A stretch of DNA of 44,047 bases. Source: Lachnospiraceae bacterium. Lineage in GTDB: Bacteria; Bacillota; Clostridia; Lachnospirales; Lachnospiraceae. The stretch lies in contig JAGBBW010000127.1 of NCBI GenBank assembly GCA_017938285.1, positions 1 through 44,047 of the forward strand, written 5' to 3'. Position numbers and translations under genes: made by a program. The notes below the pieces were generated by a model. It saw nothing but the letters and a program-made list of their open reading frames with translations. It made no database searches and was not told where the DNA came from. This document shows, in pieces, positions 26,894 through 35,549 of the stretch. How positions within the stretch are numbered: position 1 is the stretch's first letter; each line of letters starts with the position of its first letter.

Positions 26894-26936
26894 ATGAGAT
26901 AAGGGCGGATTAGTAAAAGCTTCCGCCTTTTCATAT
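26892..26936 (+). terminator. Hairpin between the MATE gene and xpt
   Basis: 9-bp stem AAGGGCGGA / TCCGCCTTT (one G-U), extended by outer ATATGA/TCATAT. It may terminate the MATE transcript, or act as a leader attenuator of xpt if the 26865 promoter is used. Confidence 0.65.
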
Positions 26937-26986
26937 TTAAGTAAAAGAAGTACTATAATTCTAAGTAAGCAGTGGAGGAACAGAAT

Positions 26987-27571
26987 ATGAATTTCTTGGA
27001 AGAACGAATTGTAAAAGACGGTGTTGTAAAGCCGGGAAATGTACTGAAAGTAGACAGTTTTTTAAATCACCAGATGGACATTCATCTGATGGACGAAATG
27101 GGAAAAGAGTTTAAGCGTCGTTTCGCAGACAAGAATATTACGAAGATTTTAACCATTGAAGCCTCAGGTATTGCCATCGCGATTGCAGCGGCACGCTATT
27201 TTGATGTGCCGGTGGTGTTTGCCAAAAAGTCCAAGAGTATCAATCTGGATGGGGATGTATATGTGGCAACCGTGGAATCCTTCACACATAAAAATACGAA
27301 TCAGGTCGTTGTGTCGAAAAAATTCTTAAGTGCAGAGGACCATGTGTTAATTATTGATGATTTCCTTGCCAATGGCTGTGCGCTGCAGGGGCTGATTTCT
27401 ATTACGGAATCTTCCGGTGCAACAGTAGAAGGAATCGGTATTGCCATTGAAAAGGGTTTCCAGGTAGGAGGAAAGGTGATTCGCAATCTGGGTTACCATC
27501 TGGAATCCCTGGCAATTGTGGAATCCATGGACGATGAAAAGGGAACGGTGCAGTTCCGGGAGCAGGAGTAA
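26987..27571 (+). CDS. xpt: Xanthine phosphoribosyltransferase
   Basis: 194 residues from the ATG at 26987, with GGAGG seven bases upstream (a GTG 15 bp earlier overlaps that site). Transfers phosphoribose from PRPP to xanthine. The PRPP-binding loop [13 protein letters not shown] is at residues 120-132 and [14 protein letters not shown] is typical of Xpt. It is followed after 6 bp by a purine permease, as in the classic xpt-pbuX salvage operon. Confidence 0.95.
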   Translation: MNFLEERIVKDGVVKPGNVLKVDSFLNHQMDIHLMDEMGKEFKRRFADKNITKILTIEASGIAIAIAAARYFDVPVVFAKKSKSINLDGDVYVATVESFTHKNTNQVVVSKKFLSAEDHVLIIDDFLANGCALQGLISITESSGATVEGIGIAIEKGFQVGGKVIRNLGYHLESLAIVESMDDEKGTVQFREQE

Positions 27572-27577
27572 AAGACC

Positions 27578-28909
27578 ATGGGAAAGAAAACGACAGACAA
27601 CAGTGTTTCAATAGACAATATTTATACCCTGGACGGCAGGGTGCCGGTTGGGAAAGCTGTTCCGTTTGGTTTGCAGCATGTGCTTGCCATGTTTGTTGCC
27701 AACATTGCGCCGATTATGATTGTAGCCGGGGTATGTGGTCTAAGTGCACAGGATACAGCGAATCTGATTCAGACAGCCATGATGATTGCCGGACTTGGTT
27801 CATTGATTCAGATTTTCGGTTTGTGGAAACTTGGTGCCAGACTGCCAATTGTTATGGGTATCAGTTTTACGTTTGTTTCGATTTTTTGTTATGTTGGACC
27901 GCAGTATGGGTATTCAGCCGTAATCGGAGCCGTCATTATAGGCGGTATTGTAGAAGGACTTCTGGGTTTTTTTGCAAAATACTGGCGTAAAATTATTGCG
28001 CCGATTGTGGCGGCATGTGTAGTTACTGCCATTGGTTTTTCGCTGCTCTCCGTAGGTGCAAGTTCCTTTGCCGGTGGTACAGGCAGTGAAGATTTTGGTT
28101 CCTGGCAGAACTGGCTGTTGGGTACATTTACATTAGTTGCATGTATTTTGTTTAACCTGCTGGCAAAGAAACACTGGAAGCAGTTATCTGTTTTATTTGG
28201 TCTGATTTGCGGATATATTCTGGCACTTTGTATGGGAATGGTGGATTTTTCTGCGCTGGAGGATGTGGCTGTTGTGGCAGTTCCTGAAATTCTGCCATAT
28301 AAGCCGGAATTTCATATAAGTGCCATTATATCAGTAATTATGATTTTCCTCGTTTCCGCAACGGAAACGATTGGTGATACCTCTGCCCTCACTTCCACAG
28401 CGCTTGGAAGAGAAGCGACAGATGAAGAAATTTCAGGTTCTCTGGCCTGCGATGGATTTGCCAGCTCGCTTTCCGCATTGTTTGGCTGTCTGCCAATCAC
28501 ATCCTTCAGTCAGAATGTTGGTCTGATTGCCATGACGAAAGTAATCAATCGTTTTGCCATTGCGACAGGTGCCGTCATCATGATTGTGGCGGGTTTGTTT
28601 CCTGCCATTGGTGCAGTTCTGGCTACCTTGCCGGAAGCAGTGCTTGGCGGCTGTACCATTATGATGTTTGGTACAATTGTAATCAGCGGTCTGCAGATGA
28701 TTGGAAATTGTGGTTTTTCCCAGAGAAATATTACAATTGCAGCGTTATCCTTAAGTATTGGTATTGGTTTCACCCAGGTACCGGAGATGTTTCATATATT
28801 TCCGGAACTAGTGCGGACAATTTTTGCAGAAAACTGTGTTGCGGTAGTATTTGTAGCAGCGGTTATTTTAAATCTGGTAATGCCAAAGGAAAAGGCAGAA
28901 GAAAAATAA
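27578..28909 (+). CDS. pbuX: Xanthine/uracil permease (NCS2 family)
   Basis: 443 residues, about fourteen membrane segments. The N-terminal PFGLQHVLAMFVANIAPIMI and the NCS2 signature region ITSFSQNVGLIAMTKV identify a nucleobase:cation symporter of the NCS2 group; the companion xpt makes xanthine the likely substrate. Its GGAG site lies within the end of xpt, so the genes are translationally close. A strong terminator follows. Confidence 0.92.
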   Translation: MGKKTTDNSVSIDNIYTLDGRVPVGKAVPFGLQHVLAMFVANIAPIMIVAGVCGLSAQDTANLIQTAMMIAGLGSLIQIFGLWKLGARLPIVMGISFTFVSIFCYVGPQYGYSAVIGAVIIGGIVEGLLGFFAKYWRKIIAPIVAACVVTAIGFSLLSVGASSFAGGTGSEDFGSWQNWLLGTFTLVACILFNLLAKKHWKQLSVLFGLICGYILALCMGMVDFSALEDVAVVAVPEILPYKPEFHISAIISVIMIFLVSATETIGDTSALTSTALGREATDEEISGSLACDGFASSLSALFGCLPITSFSQNVGLIAMTKVINRFAIATGAVIMIVAGLFPAIGAVLATLPEAVLGGCTIMMFGTIVISGLQMIGNCGFSQRNITIAALSLSIGIGFTQVPEMFHIFPELVRTIFAENCVAVVFVAAVILNLVMPKEKAEEK

Positions 28910-28920
28910 AAGATAAGGGA

Positions 28921-28961
28921 GAGGCTGTTGCAGAAAGCAGTTTTTGCAGCAGCCTCTTTTT
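28921..28961 (+). terminator. Intrinsic terminator of xpt-pbuX
   Basis: GAGGCTGTTGC (28921-28931) pairs with GCAGCAGCCTC (28946-28956) apart from one mismatch, followed by TTTTT. Confidence 0.92.
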
Positions 28962-28984
28962 GAAAAAATTATCTGGAGGCAGGT

Positions 28985-29665
28985 ATGGTAAATTCATTTA
29001 AAGAGTTTTGCGAAGAATTGATAAAAAGCGGTTTTTCCATGGGTGGCGGTAATGCGAAAGGCATTTATGCAGTGGTGCCTTATGACTGGAAAACCACCAT
29101 TCCCAGCTGTCCTGTGGTATGGCATACCGGAGACCCGGAGACCGACCCATGGGAATGGCGCATGAGAGTGTTGGAAGAACGTAAAGATATCGCCTATGGC
29201 AAAGTATTCTTTGGCAGCAGCGGATACATTACAAAAGAATGGTATCCTTATTTTCTGGCGGTGCGCAGGCAGGGGATGACCTTTGAAGAATGGTATGAAA
29301 CAGGAACAATCAGCTACATGGAGAAGCTGGTTTATGACGTCATTGCGGAAAATAAAAAAATTGCCCTGCATGATATTAAGCGGGACTGTGGCATTACAAA
29401 AGAGACCTCCAGCCAGTTTGACAAGGCATTGACCAGTCTGCAGAAGAACCTGTTTGTGACAATGTGCGGACGTATGCCAAAGTTCAATAAAAATGGAGAG
29501 CCTTACGGCTGGAACAGTACGGTGTTCTGCACAGTGGAAGAGTTCTGGGGGGAAGAGATGTTCATGGAGATTTCCAAAGAAGAAGCGTATCAGAGAATTC
29601 ATGACCAGATTTTGAAACTGAACCCGGATGCAGAAGAAAAAGTGATAAAGAAATTTATATTGTAG
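28985..29665 (+). CDS. AlkZ-related winged-helix protein
   Basis: 226 residues, cytoplasmic. The block DPWEWRMRVLEERKDIAYGKVFF followed by GYITKEWYPYFLAVRR matches a conserved clostridial family usually labelled AlkZ-related (YcaQ/HTH_42 like). The middle (about residues 112-165) looks like winged helices. True AlkZ enzymes are DNA glycosylases for bulky or crosslinked adducts, but this protein is about half their length and I see no QxQ catalytic motif, so glycosylase activity is doubtful. TGGAGG stands six bases before the ATG. Confidence 0.7.
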   Translation: MVNSFKEFCEELIKSGFSMGGGNAKGIYAVVPYDWKTTIPSCPVVWHTGDPETDPWEWRMRVLEERKDIAYGKVFFGSSGYITKEWYPYFLAVRRQGMTFEEWYETGTISYMEKLVYDVIAENKKIALHDIKRDCGITKETSSQFDKALTSLQKNLFVTMCGRMPKFNKNGEPYGWNSTVFCTVEEFWGEEMFMEISKEEAYQRIHDQILKLNPDAEEKVIKKFIL

Positions 29666-29747
29666 CAGAAAAGTAAAATGAAAGACCAGTATTCCTGGGC
29701 AGCAATAATTAATCCGCAAAAAGCAGGGAAAAGGAGAACGGAACCGT

Positions 29748-30188
29748 ATGATTAGAGAAGCAAGAGAAGAAGAGTTAATGGAAATATTAGAACTTTATTT
29801 ACATTTGCATGAAGTAGACCTTCCAAAGGATTTTGGACAGTTGTTTTTCACATGGCAGCAGATAATTAGTGACCCGAATCATCACCTGATTGTCTGTGAA
29901 GAGGAAGGGAAAATTGTGTCTTCCTGTGTCTGTGTCATAATACCGAATCTTACCAGAAACGTGCGGCCGTACGCATTTGTGGAAAATGTGGTAACCCATA
30001 AGGACTATCGTGGAAAGGGCTATGCAACGGCATGTCTGGAATATGCCAAAAAACTGGCAGAGAAAGAAAATTGTTATAAAATAATGCTGCTGACTGGTTC
30101 GAAAGACCCGAAAACACTGGCGTTTTATGAAAATGCAGGATATAACAGTTCGGATAAGACGGCGTTTATACAGTGGCTTAACAAGTGA
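29748..30188 (+). CDS. GNAT family N-acetyltransferase
   Basis: 146 residues. Motif A reads VVTHKDYRGKGYATACLEYA (acetyl-CoA pyrophosphate loop RGKGYA), motif B TLAFYENAGY. The central NVRPYAFVENVVTH stretch is shared with the GNAT at 43111, so the two are paralogues. An AAAGGAG site lies 11 bases upstream. Substrate unknown. Confidence 0.9.
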   Translation: MIREAREEELMEILELYLHLHEVDLPKDFGQLFFTWQQIISDPNHHLIVCEEEGKIVSSCVCVIIPNLTRNVRPYAFVENVVTHKDYRGKGYATACLEYAKKLAEKENCYKIMLLTGSKDPKTLAFYENAGYNSSDKTAFIQWLNK

Positions 30189-30258
30189 GTGAAATCAAGG
30201 AAAGTATTCTGACATGAACCGATACTGAAAAAGGACCGTAGAAAAGAGGAAAGCAGAT

Positions 30259-30804
30259 ATGAACCTTTGGAAACATTTTAAAACAATTACAAAACATAAA
30301 CTTCTGGTTATGCAGGGGTGTTTCAAGGTTGGCCTGTACTGGCAGGGATTCACCCATGACCTGTCCAAGTATTCCCCAACGGAATTTTTCAACGGCGTCC
30401 GCTATTTTCAGGGACACCGCAGCCCGATTTCTGCCGAGCGTGAAGAGAAAGGTTACTCGGAAGCCTGGCTGCATCACAAGGGACGTAACCGCCATCATTA
30501 CGAATACTGGCAGGATATGAATCTGGAAACCAGACGGTATGAATCCCTTCCAATGCCAAGAAAGTATCTGGTGGAAATGGTGATGGACCGCCGGGCCGCC
30601 AGCATGACTTATTTAAAAGAGGCATATACTCCGGCTTCTTCCCTGGAGTATCAGTTGGCCAGCAAAGACCGGACACTGATGAATGAGAAAACAAGACGGG
30701 AGTTAGAGTACATACTGACCATGCTCCGGGATGAAGGAGAAGAAAAGACGTTTCGTTATTTGAAAAAGGAAGTATTAAAGGGAAAGCCATTTCCATGGGA
30801 ATAA
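30259..30804 (+). CDS. DUF5662 family protein
   Basis: 181 residues. Conserved blocks FTHDLSKYSPTEF, YFQGHRSPISAERE and the very His-rich AWLHHKGRNRHHYEYW characterise DUF5662, common in Lachnospiraceae and also encoded by phages. The ordered His/Asp residues suggest a metal-dependent, HD-like hydrolase, but no function is established to my knowledge. It stands alone with AAAGAGGAAAG about nine bases upstream. Confidence 0.8.
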   Translation: MNLWKHFKTITKHKLLVMQGCFKVGLYWQGFTHDLSKYSPTEFFNGVRYFQGHRSPISAEREEKGYSEAWLHHKGRNRHHYEYWQDMNLETRRYESLPMPRKYLVEMVMDRRAASMTYLKEAYTPASSLEYQLASKDRTLMNEKTRRELEYILTMLRDEGEEKTFRYLKKEVLKGKPFPWE

Positions 30805-30892
30805 GAAAATCCATAGAATCTATTTATGCAGCTGGCAGCAAAGATAAAAGTACAATTTTGAAATTCAAGGAGCGGATAAGGAGACATTTACA

Positions 30893-31303
30893 ATGAAGGA
30901 ACCAATGTTAGGAATGATTGTAGTGGGTGTATTTATCATCTGCAATATAGTTTTAAGAAAAGTAACCCAGGGCAGGGCATGCAGAGTCTATAACATCGCC
31001 CGGGAGGCACAGGCTTCTGTGACGGCTTCTCCGGTAAAGACCTGGATTGATGATAACAGGACACATTGGAGGGGAGACAACAGACACCGTGCTGTATACC
31101 AATATGAAGTCGATGGACAAACCTACAAGAAAACCATGGACTATGAAGGTGGTGTCATCACCCTGTATTATGATCCTGAAAAACCAAAATATGCTGTAAC
31201 AGAAGGGGAAGCCAGAGGCGGGGACCATGCTGTTGTAATTTTTATCATCAGCTTAATTATAACTATAATTATTGCAAATATTTTAAAGTATATATTTGCA
31301 TAG
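30893..31303 (+). CDS. DUF3592-like small membrane protein
   Basis: 136 residues with one N-terminal (about 6-23) and one C-terminal (about 112-134) membrane segment, bracketing a soluble beta domain with YQYEVDGQTYKK and LYYDPEKPKYA. That central pattern is typical of DUF3592-type proteins. No function is known. GGAG lies upstream, and the next gene starts 25 bp after its stop. Confidence 0.7.
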   Translation: MKEPMLGMIVVGVFIICNIVLRKVTQGRACRVYNIAREAQASVTASPVKTWIDDNRTHWRGDNRHRAVYQYEVDGQTYKKTMDYEGGVITLYYDPEKPKYAVTEGEARGGDHAVVIFIISLIITIIIANILKYIFA

Positions 31304-31328
31304 GCAGCATAAGGATAGGAGAAGAAGA

Positions 31329-31721
31329 ATGGGATTATTTGATTTTTTAAAAAAACCAAAATCAGATGTGGAAATGTATTATGAGCAACGTGGAAAAAAA
31401 GCTATACTGGATGAATATGCAAATGTAACTATGCAAACTGGGGATTTGTCCGGGAATGATTTTCGATTTGTGGTGGAAGATGTATTTACAATCACAGGAC
31501 GAGGAACCGTAGTTACCGGAAAAGTGATTTCTGGTATGGTACATACTGGAGATACGGTGATTTTACAGCGCATAGATGGCAGTGAATCGAAAGTGACAAT
31601 CACCGGAATTGAAGCGTTTCGTAAATTATTGGATGCTGCATCGGTGGGAGAGCATGTTGGTCTTTTTTTGCGTAACGTAGCCAAGAATGAAATTGGAAAA
31701 AATGATATTTTAAGAAAATAG
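31329..31721 (+). CDS. Stand-alone EF-Tu domain-2-like protein
   Basis: 130 residues from the ATG at 31329 (AGGAG upstream). Residues 1-43 are charged and start with GLFDFLKKP; residues about 45-130 are an EF-Tu domain-2 beta barrel: FRFVVEDVFTITGRGTVVTG, VHTGDTVIL, and VGEHVGLFLRNV, with no GTPase domain. Such proteins occur in Firmicutes without a defined role; binding to RNA or to ribosome-associated partners is only a guess. The following terminator closes the unit. Confidence 0.8.
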   Translation: MGLFDFLKKPKSDVEMYYEQRGKKAILDEYANVTMQTGDLSGNDFRFVVEDVFTITGRGTVVTGKVISGMVHTGDTVILQRIDGSESKVTITGIEAFRKLLDAASVGEHVGLFLRNVAKNEIGKNDILRK

Positions 31722-31778
31722 TTGTTTGAATTTTTGCGGGAATGAGTCTGGAATAGTCTGCATTTAAATAAAAAAATA

Positions 31779-31858
31779 ACGTACAGAACCCATTTTTCTT
31801 GTGTATTAGTCTGTAACTTTCTGATATAACAAGAGGGGTCTGTACGTCATTTTTTTTT
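31779..31858 (+). terminator. Long intrinsic terminator
   Basis: ACGTACAGAaCCC (31779-31791) pairs with GGGtCTGTACGT-type bases ending at 31847; an inner TCTTGT/ACAAGA stem extends it, and nine Ts follow (31850-31858). Confidence 0.85.
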
Positions 31859-31918
31859 CTTAAATTACGGAATGGCGATTAACTGTCTGATAAAATGAGT
31901 AAAGTTATCAAAAAGTTC

Positions 31919-31947
31919 TTGCAATAACGAACAGGGCGTGGTAGAAT
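31919..31947 (+). promoter_or_regulatory. Promoter of the phosphorylase-led operon
   Basis: -35 TTGCAA (31919-31924), 17-bp spacer, -10 TAGAAT (31942-31947), 30 bp before the start codon. Confidence 0.7.
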
Positions 31948-31977
31948 AAGCCAATTACTTTTTTGGAGGACATACGA

Positions 31978-32781
31978 ATGAAGCAGAAGATGATTGACAT
32001 TTTAAACAATATGCAGCGTTACAACACATCCAATATGGCATATCTGAATTTCGGTCTGGACGTGTCTGTGGAATATGATGCCCTTGTAGTGGCACCGGGC
32101 TGGAAACCAACGAAAATTATTACAGACCCTTCTTTTCAGATTACACGGCTGGCGGAACATTCTTACATTTCGGGTTATCTGGTAGAAAAGGATGGACTGA
32201 AAATTGCGTGGATTCAGATTGCCTCCGGTGGAAACAACTTAATCGACCATCTCACCATTTGTGGGGAACTCAAATTCAAGAAGCTGATTTTTATTGGTGC
32301 GGTGGGAAGCCTGAGAGAAACTTTTGACGTGGGTGATTTATGTACCCCATCCTATAGTGTCGCTGGTGTCTTTGCCAATGCTTATTTGTGTAATAAATTG
32401 TCAGATTATAAACCGTTTGGAAAGGTTTATCCAGACGAAACTTATGTGGATGAGATAATTGAACTGGCAAAGGAGCACGGTTATGAGTTGAAAAAAGCCT
32501 CCGTGTTCTGTACGGATTCCATTGCCCTGGAGTATTCCCACTTGGACGAAATCAGGGAGTTTGGTACGGACTTGATTGAGATGGAAACCAGTTCTTTTTA
32601 CTTACTGGCAGAGTTGTTAGAGGTACCGGCCATTGCGCTGCTGATTGTTTCAGATAACTCAGCAACAGGACAGCCGCTGGTAGGAAGAAATGAGGAACAG
32701 GACCGGAAATACAACGATGGACGGAAGAAAATTATTCCGGATTTGATTTATCAGATTGCGAAAAAGGGAGTTCACCGATGA
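31978..32781 (+). CDS. Nucleoside phosphorylase-like protein (PNP/UDP family)
   Basis: 267 residues from the ATG at 31978 (TTGGAGG seven bases upstream). The fold motifs KKLIFIGAVGSLRETFDVGDLCTP and LIEMETSSFYLLAELLEVPAIALLIVSD match PNP/UDP phosphorylases, including the ME-type ribose-binding Glu. They cleave nucleosides with phosphate. The N-terminal 60 residues are unusual for the family, so the substrate is open. Its last codons overlap the next gene. Confidence 0.82.
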   Translation: MKQKMIDILNNMQRYNTSNMAYLNFGLDVSVEYDALVVAPGWKPTKIITDPSFQITRLAEHSYISGYLVEKDGLKIAWIQIASGGNNLIDHLTICGELKFKKLIFIGAVGSLRETFDVGDLCTPSYSVAGVFANAYLCNKLSDYKPFGKVYPDETYVDEIIELAKEHGYELKKASVFCTDSIALEYSHLDEIREFGTDLIEMETSSFYLLAELLEVPAIALLIVSDNSATGQPLVGRNEEQDRKYNDGRKKIIPDLIYQIAKKGVHR

Positions 32782-33353
32782 AGAAGATAAATGAAATAAT
32801 AAAATATCTTCCAGCTTTGCCGGAACCTTTATCCGCAGATGTGTATTTTGCAGAAGGTGAGAACTTCTGTTACATAGTTGATGTTGGGAATAATGAGCAG
32901 GCTGTGCAGGAAATATCTTCGGTTACAAAAAAGAAAATTGTCATTTTGTCTCACTATCACAAAGACCACACAGGTAATGTGGATAAGCTGGAATATAAAG
33001 AATTGTATGTGGGTGACCTGACTTATGAGACAATCCAGAAGGGAATCATTGTGACAGAAAAAATGGTGATTCAGGATGGTATCGAACTTGTAATTCAGCC
33101 GTGTCCTTCACCGCATGTAAAAGGAAGCCTTATTGTTACAATAAATAAAGAGTATACTTTACTGGCGGATTTGTATTTTACGAAAGCAGGGTATGATAAA
33201 GAACTTGCCCGGCAAATGTTGCAGACGCTGGAAAAGCTGGATACAAAGTATTTTGTGGTCAGTCATCAAAGTGAGAAAAATGTGTTTGAAAAGCAGGAAT
33301 TACTTGAGAGATTAGTAAATGACTTTTTTGCTGAACTGTCGGAAAGTGAATAG
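32778..33353 (+). CDS. Metallo-beta-lactamase fold hydrolase
   Basis: 191 residues. The zinc motif is H59-Y-H61-K-D63-H64 (HxHxDH), then SPHVKGSLIV with a second metal histidine and LLADLYF. The C-terminal FVVSHQSE carries the last histidine. The ATG overlaps the TGA of the phosphorylase gene (ATGA), so the two are translationally coupled. Substrate unknown; a nucleoside- or sugar-phosphate metabolite is conceivable from its partner. Confidence 0.88.
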   Translation: MKKINEIIKYLPALPEPLSADVYFAEGENFCYIVDVGNNEQAVQEISSVTKKKIVILSHYHKDHTGNVDKLEYKELYVGDLTYETIQKGIIVTEKMVIQDGIELVIQPCPSPHVKGSLIVTINKEYTLLADLYFTKAGYDKELARQMLQTLEKLDTKYFVVSHQSEKNVFEKQELLERLVNDFFAELSESE

Positions 33354-33381
33354 TGCCGATCAGGTTAAGAGGGTGGAGCAT

Positions 33382-34095
33382 ATGAAAATACGATGTGTTT
33401 GGGAACATAACGGAGAAGATACGCTGCTGTATGCAGACAATTTTCCGGGTGCTTTTACGAGAGGAGCGTCAAGAGAGGCTGCCTTAGAGAAAATGCAGAA
33501 GGAGATTACCTCCTACCAGCGATGGGCAGATATGGTGGAAGGGGTTACAGAAAATTTAGAACCGGAAATTATTCAGGAAAAATCCAGCACCTTGGATATC
33601 CGGAACGCTGACTCGGATGTTCTCTTTGACAAAGAAAAAGAACCTTTCACACGGGAGGAGTACCAGTATCTGAAAGCTCTGGTATTAAAGTCTGCCGAAG
33701 ACTTCTTAAAATTATATGAAGCTGTTCAGGACAAAGACAAAAGTGTATTTCCGGTTCGACAGTGCTTTTATGGTGAGGTCCCACGGACTGCCAGAGAAAT
33801 GTATGAGCATACGAAATGTGTAAACAGTTATTATTTTGGTGAGATTGATGTTCCGGCGGACCGGGAAGGAACAATTCTGGAATGCCGTGTCCGGGGCTTT
33901 GCATTGCTGGAGCAGCAGCCGGATTTTCTGGAAAACAAAGTGTTTTTAGGAAGCTATGAGGAGGAATGGAGTCTTAGAAAAGTACTTCGTCGTTTTTTAT
34001 GGCATGACAGAATCCACGCCAGGGCAATGTACCGCATGGCAAAACAGACCTTTGGCGAGGCAAGTGTGCCGGATGTGTTCCGGTTTGAGAAATGA
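33382..34095 (+). CDS. HicB-like domain fused to DinB-like domain
   Basis: 237 residues from the ATG at 33382 (GTGGAG upstream). Residues 1-50 resemble a HicB-type antitoxin fold (DNFPGAFTRGASREAALEKM). Residues about 95-235 look DinB-like: FLKLYEAV, then near the end VLRRFLWHDRIHARAMYRMA, whose histidines could bind metal as in DinB thiol-transferase relatives. No toxin gene is adjacent, so a toxin-antitoxin role is unlikely. Family calls are from motif pattern only. Confidence 0.7.
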   Translation: MKIRCVWEHNGEDTLLYADNFPGAFTRGASREAALEKMQKEITSYQRWADMVEGVTENLEPEIIQEKSSTLDIRNADSDVLFDKEKEPFTREEYQYLKALVLKSAEDFLKLYEAVQDKDKSVFPVRQCFYGEVPRTAREMYEHTKCVNSYYFGEIDVPADREGTILECRVRGFALLEQQPDFLENKVFLGSYEEEWSLRKVLRRFLWHDRIHARAMYRMAKQTFGEASVPDVFRFEK

Positions 34096-34102
34096 GGAAA
34101 AA

Positions 34103-34861
34103 ATGGACGAATATCAGAAACTGTTACATGATTTTATAGCACAAAGCAGGGCAATTTTGAAAGAAAATCTGGTTGGCTTATATCTTCATGGTTCTGCCGC
34201 CATGGGTTGCTTTCATCCAAAGAAAAGTGACATTGATTTGCTTGTCGTAATTAAGGAAAGCATGACAAACGAAAAGAAACGCCAGTATATGGACATGGTA
34301 GTGGAGTTAAATAAAAGAGCACCGGAAAAGGGTATAGAACTCAGCATAGTCAAAGAGGAAGTGTGCAAGCCCTTTGTCTACCCGACCCCGTTTGAACTTC
34401 ACTTTTCCATTACCCATTTACACTGGTATCAGTCCAATCCTGAGGAATATGTGGAGAAAATGAAAGGGACGGATAAAGATTTAGCGGCTCACGTTACAAT
34501 TACATATAACAGAGGACAGGTCCTTTGTGGAAAAGAAATTTCGTCTGTATTTGCAGAGGTCAGCCCGACAGCTTATATGGACAGCATTTGGAGCGATATT
34601 GAGAATGCGGCAGAGGATATTTTGGAAAATCCGGTGTATGTTATTCTGAATTTATGCAGGGTGTTAGCATATAAAAAGGAACGGCTGATTGTATCAAAAC
34701 AGGAAGGTGGGGACTGGGGAATGAAACATATTTCCCAGCCGGAATACAGAGCACTGGTTCTGGCAGCACTAGAGGCATATCAGACGGGAAAAACCATGGT
34801 ATCAGAAGGAATGCCAGCACAGGAGTTTGCGGAATATATGCTGGAGCAAATTAAAAAATAG
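34103..34861 (+). CDS. Aminoglycoside nucleotidyltransferase (AadA/ANT-9 like)
   Basis: 252 residues from the ATG at 34103 (GAGG upstream). The nucleotidyltransferase motif GLYLHGSAAMGCF..KSDIDLLVV has the GS pair at 30-31 and metal-binding D43/D45. The C-terminal helical domain (LCRVLAYKKERLIVSKQEGGDWG) is that of spectinomycin/streptomycin adenylyltransferases. It may confer or descend from aminoglycoside resistance; intrinsic homologues often give little. It starts 7 bp after the DinB-like gene. Confidence 0.85.
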   Translation: MDEYQKLLHDFIAQSRAILKENLVGLYLHGSAAMGCFHPKKSDIDLLVVIKESMTNEKKRQYMDMVVELNKRAPEKGIELSIVKEEVCKPFVYPTPFELHFSITHLHWYQSNPEEYVEKMKGTDKDLAAHVTITYNRGQVLCGKEISSVFAEVSPTAYMDSIWSDIENAAEDILENPVYVILNLCRVLAYKKERLIVSKQEGGDWGMKHISQPEYRALVLAALEAYQTGKTMVSEGMPAQEFAEYMLEQIKK

Positions 34862-34874
34862 GAAAAGAAAGTAT

Positions 34875-34940
34875 GGTTTCTTTTAGAAAGAGGGCAGAAG
34901 CTTGCGAAGGAGTTTGGTCTGATAAGGGAACAGGGAGAAA
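34875..34940 (+). pseudogene. 3' remnant of an HD-domain gene paralogue
   Basis: Bases 34885-34935 match 35993-36043, the end of the HD gene, at 45 of 51 positions without gaps. In one frame the translation LERGQKLAKEFGLIREQG parallels ERAQKVAREFGLMREQG of the intact protein. No upstream part is left, so this is a tail fragment between two other genes. Confidence 0.75.
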
Positions 34941-35456
34941 ATGACAATGAACACAGAGTATGAAATTCGAAAGGTAAAGCCGGGAGATGAAGAAGTTCTG
35001 GCTTATATTCAGACAGAAAGCTGGAAGGCAGCATTTAAAACGATTCTGCCAGAGGATGTACTGACCAGGTGTACGAATTATGACAAGGCAAAGCAGATGT
35101 ATCAAAGACTATTGGAAGAAAAGAAAGGGAATGGTTACCTTCTTGAAATAAACGGCAAAGGACATTGCATTGCCTGGTGGGATGCGGCCCGTGAGGAGAG
35201 CATGACAGAATATGCAGAAATTATTTGTATTCATAGTCTGCAGGAGAATTGGCGCAGAGGATTTGGCAGCAGGATGATGGACAGGCTGTTGGATGATATT
35301 GCTCAGGCAGGTTACAGGAAAACGATGCTTTGGGTGTTTGAAGAAAATGAATGGGCACGACGATTTTATGAAGTAAAAGGATTTAGAAAAGGTGATAAAG
35401 AGAAAGTAAGTCTGAATACTGTGGAAATAATGTATGTCAGAGAGAATATTTTATAA
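34941..35456 (+). CDS. GNAT family N-acetyltransferase
   Basis: 171 residues. RRGFGSRMMDRLLDDI is motif A; ENEWARRFYEVKGFRKG is motif B. ATG at 34941 or 34947 are both possible; GGGAG spacing favours the second. The 5' end adjoins the HD remnant, and the ribosome binding site comes from it (AACAGGGAGAAA). Resembles small-molecule or protein acetyltransferases of the RimI-like group; substrate unknown. Confidence 0.88.
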   Translation: MTMNTEYEIRKVKPGDEEVLAYIQTESWKAAFKTILPEDVLTRCTNYDKAKQMYQRLLEEKKGNGYLLEINGKGHCIAWWDAAREESMTEYAEIICIHSLQENWRRGFGSRMMDRLLDDIAQAGYRKTMLWVFEENEWARRFYEVKGFRKGDKEKVSLNTVEIMYVRENIL

Positions 35457-35549
35457 GAGAGATTATAAGAAAAAGTTAGTTGATATGGTAATGATTGGAT
35501 TTTACTGAAAATAAGAAATAGGTATTAATAAGCCAAGGGAGGAATGAAT

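Noticed and set aside
26893-26986. Purine riboswitch upstream of xpt
   Set aside because: The 130-bp gap has no TATA-GGTTTGGGAG-type loop consensus or three-way junction; only a simple hairpin is visible.
28994-29719. 241-codon minus-strand ORF opposite the AlkZ-related gene
   Set aside because: It is antisense to a gene with clear protein motifs and a strong ribosome binding site; its own product is Cys/His/Phe-rich noise.
33382-34095. HicAB toxin-antitoxin module
   Set aside because: Only the N-terminal 50 residues look HicB-like and no HicA-type small toxin gene is adjacent.
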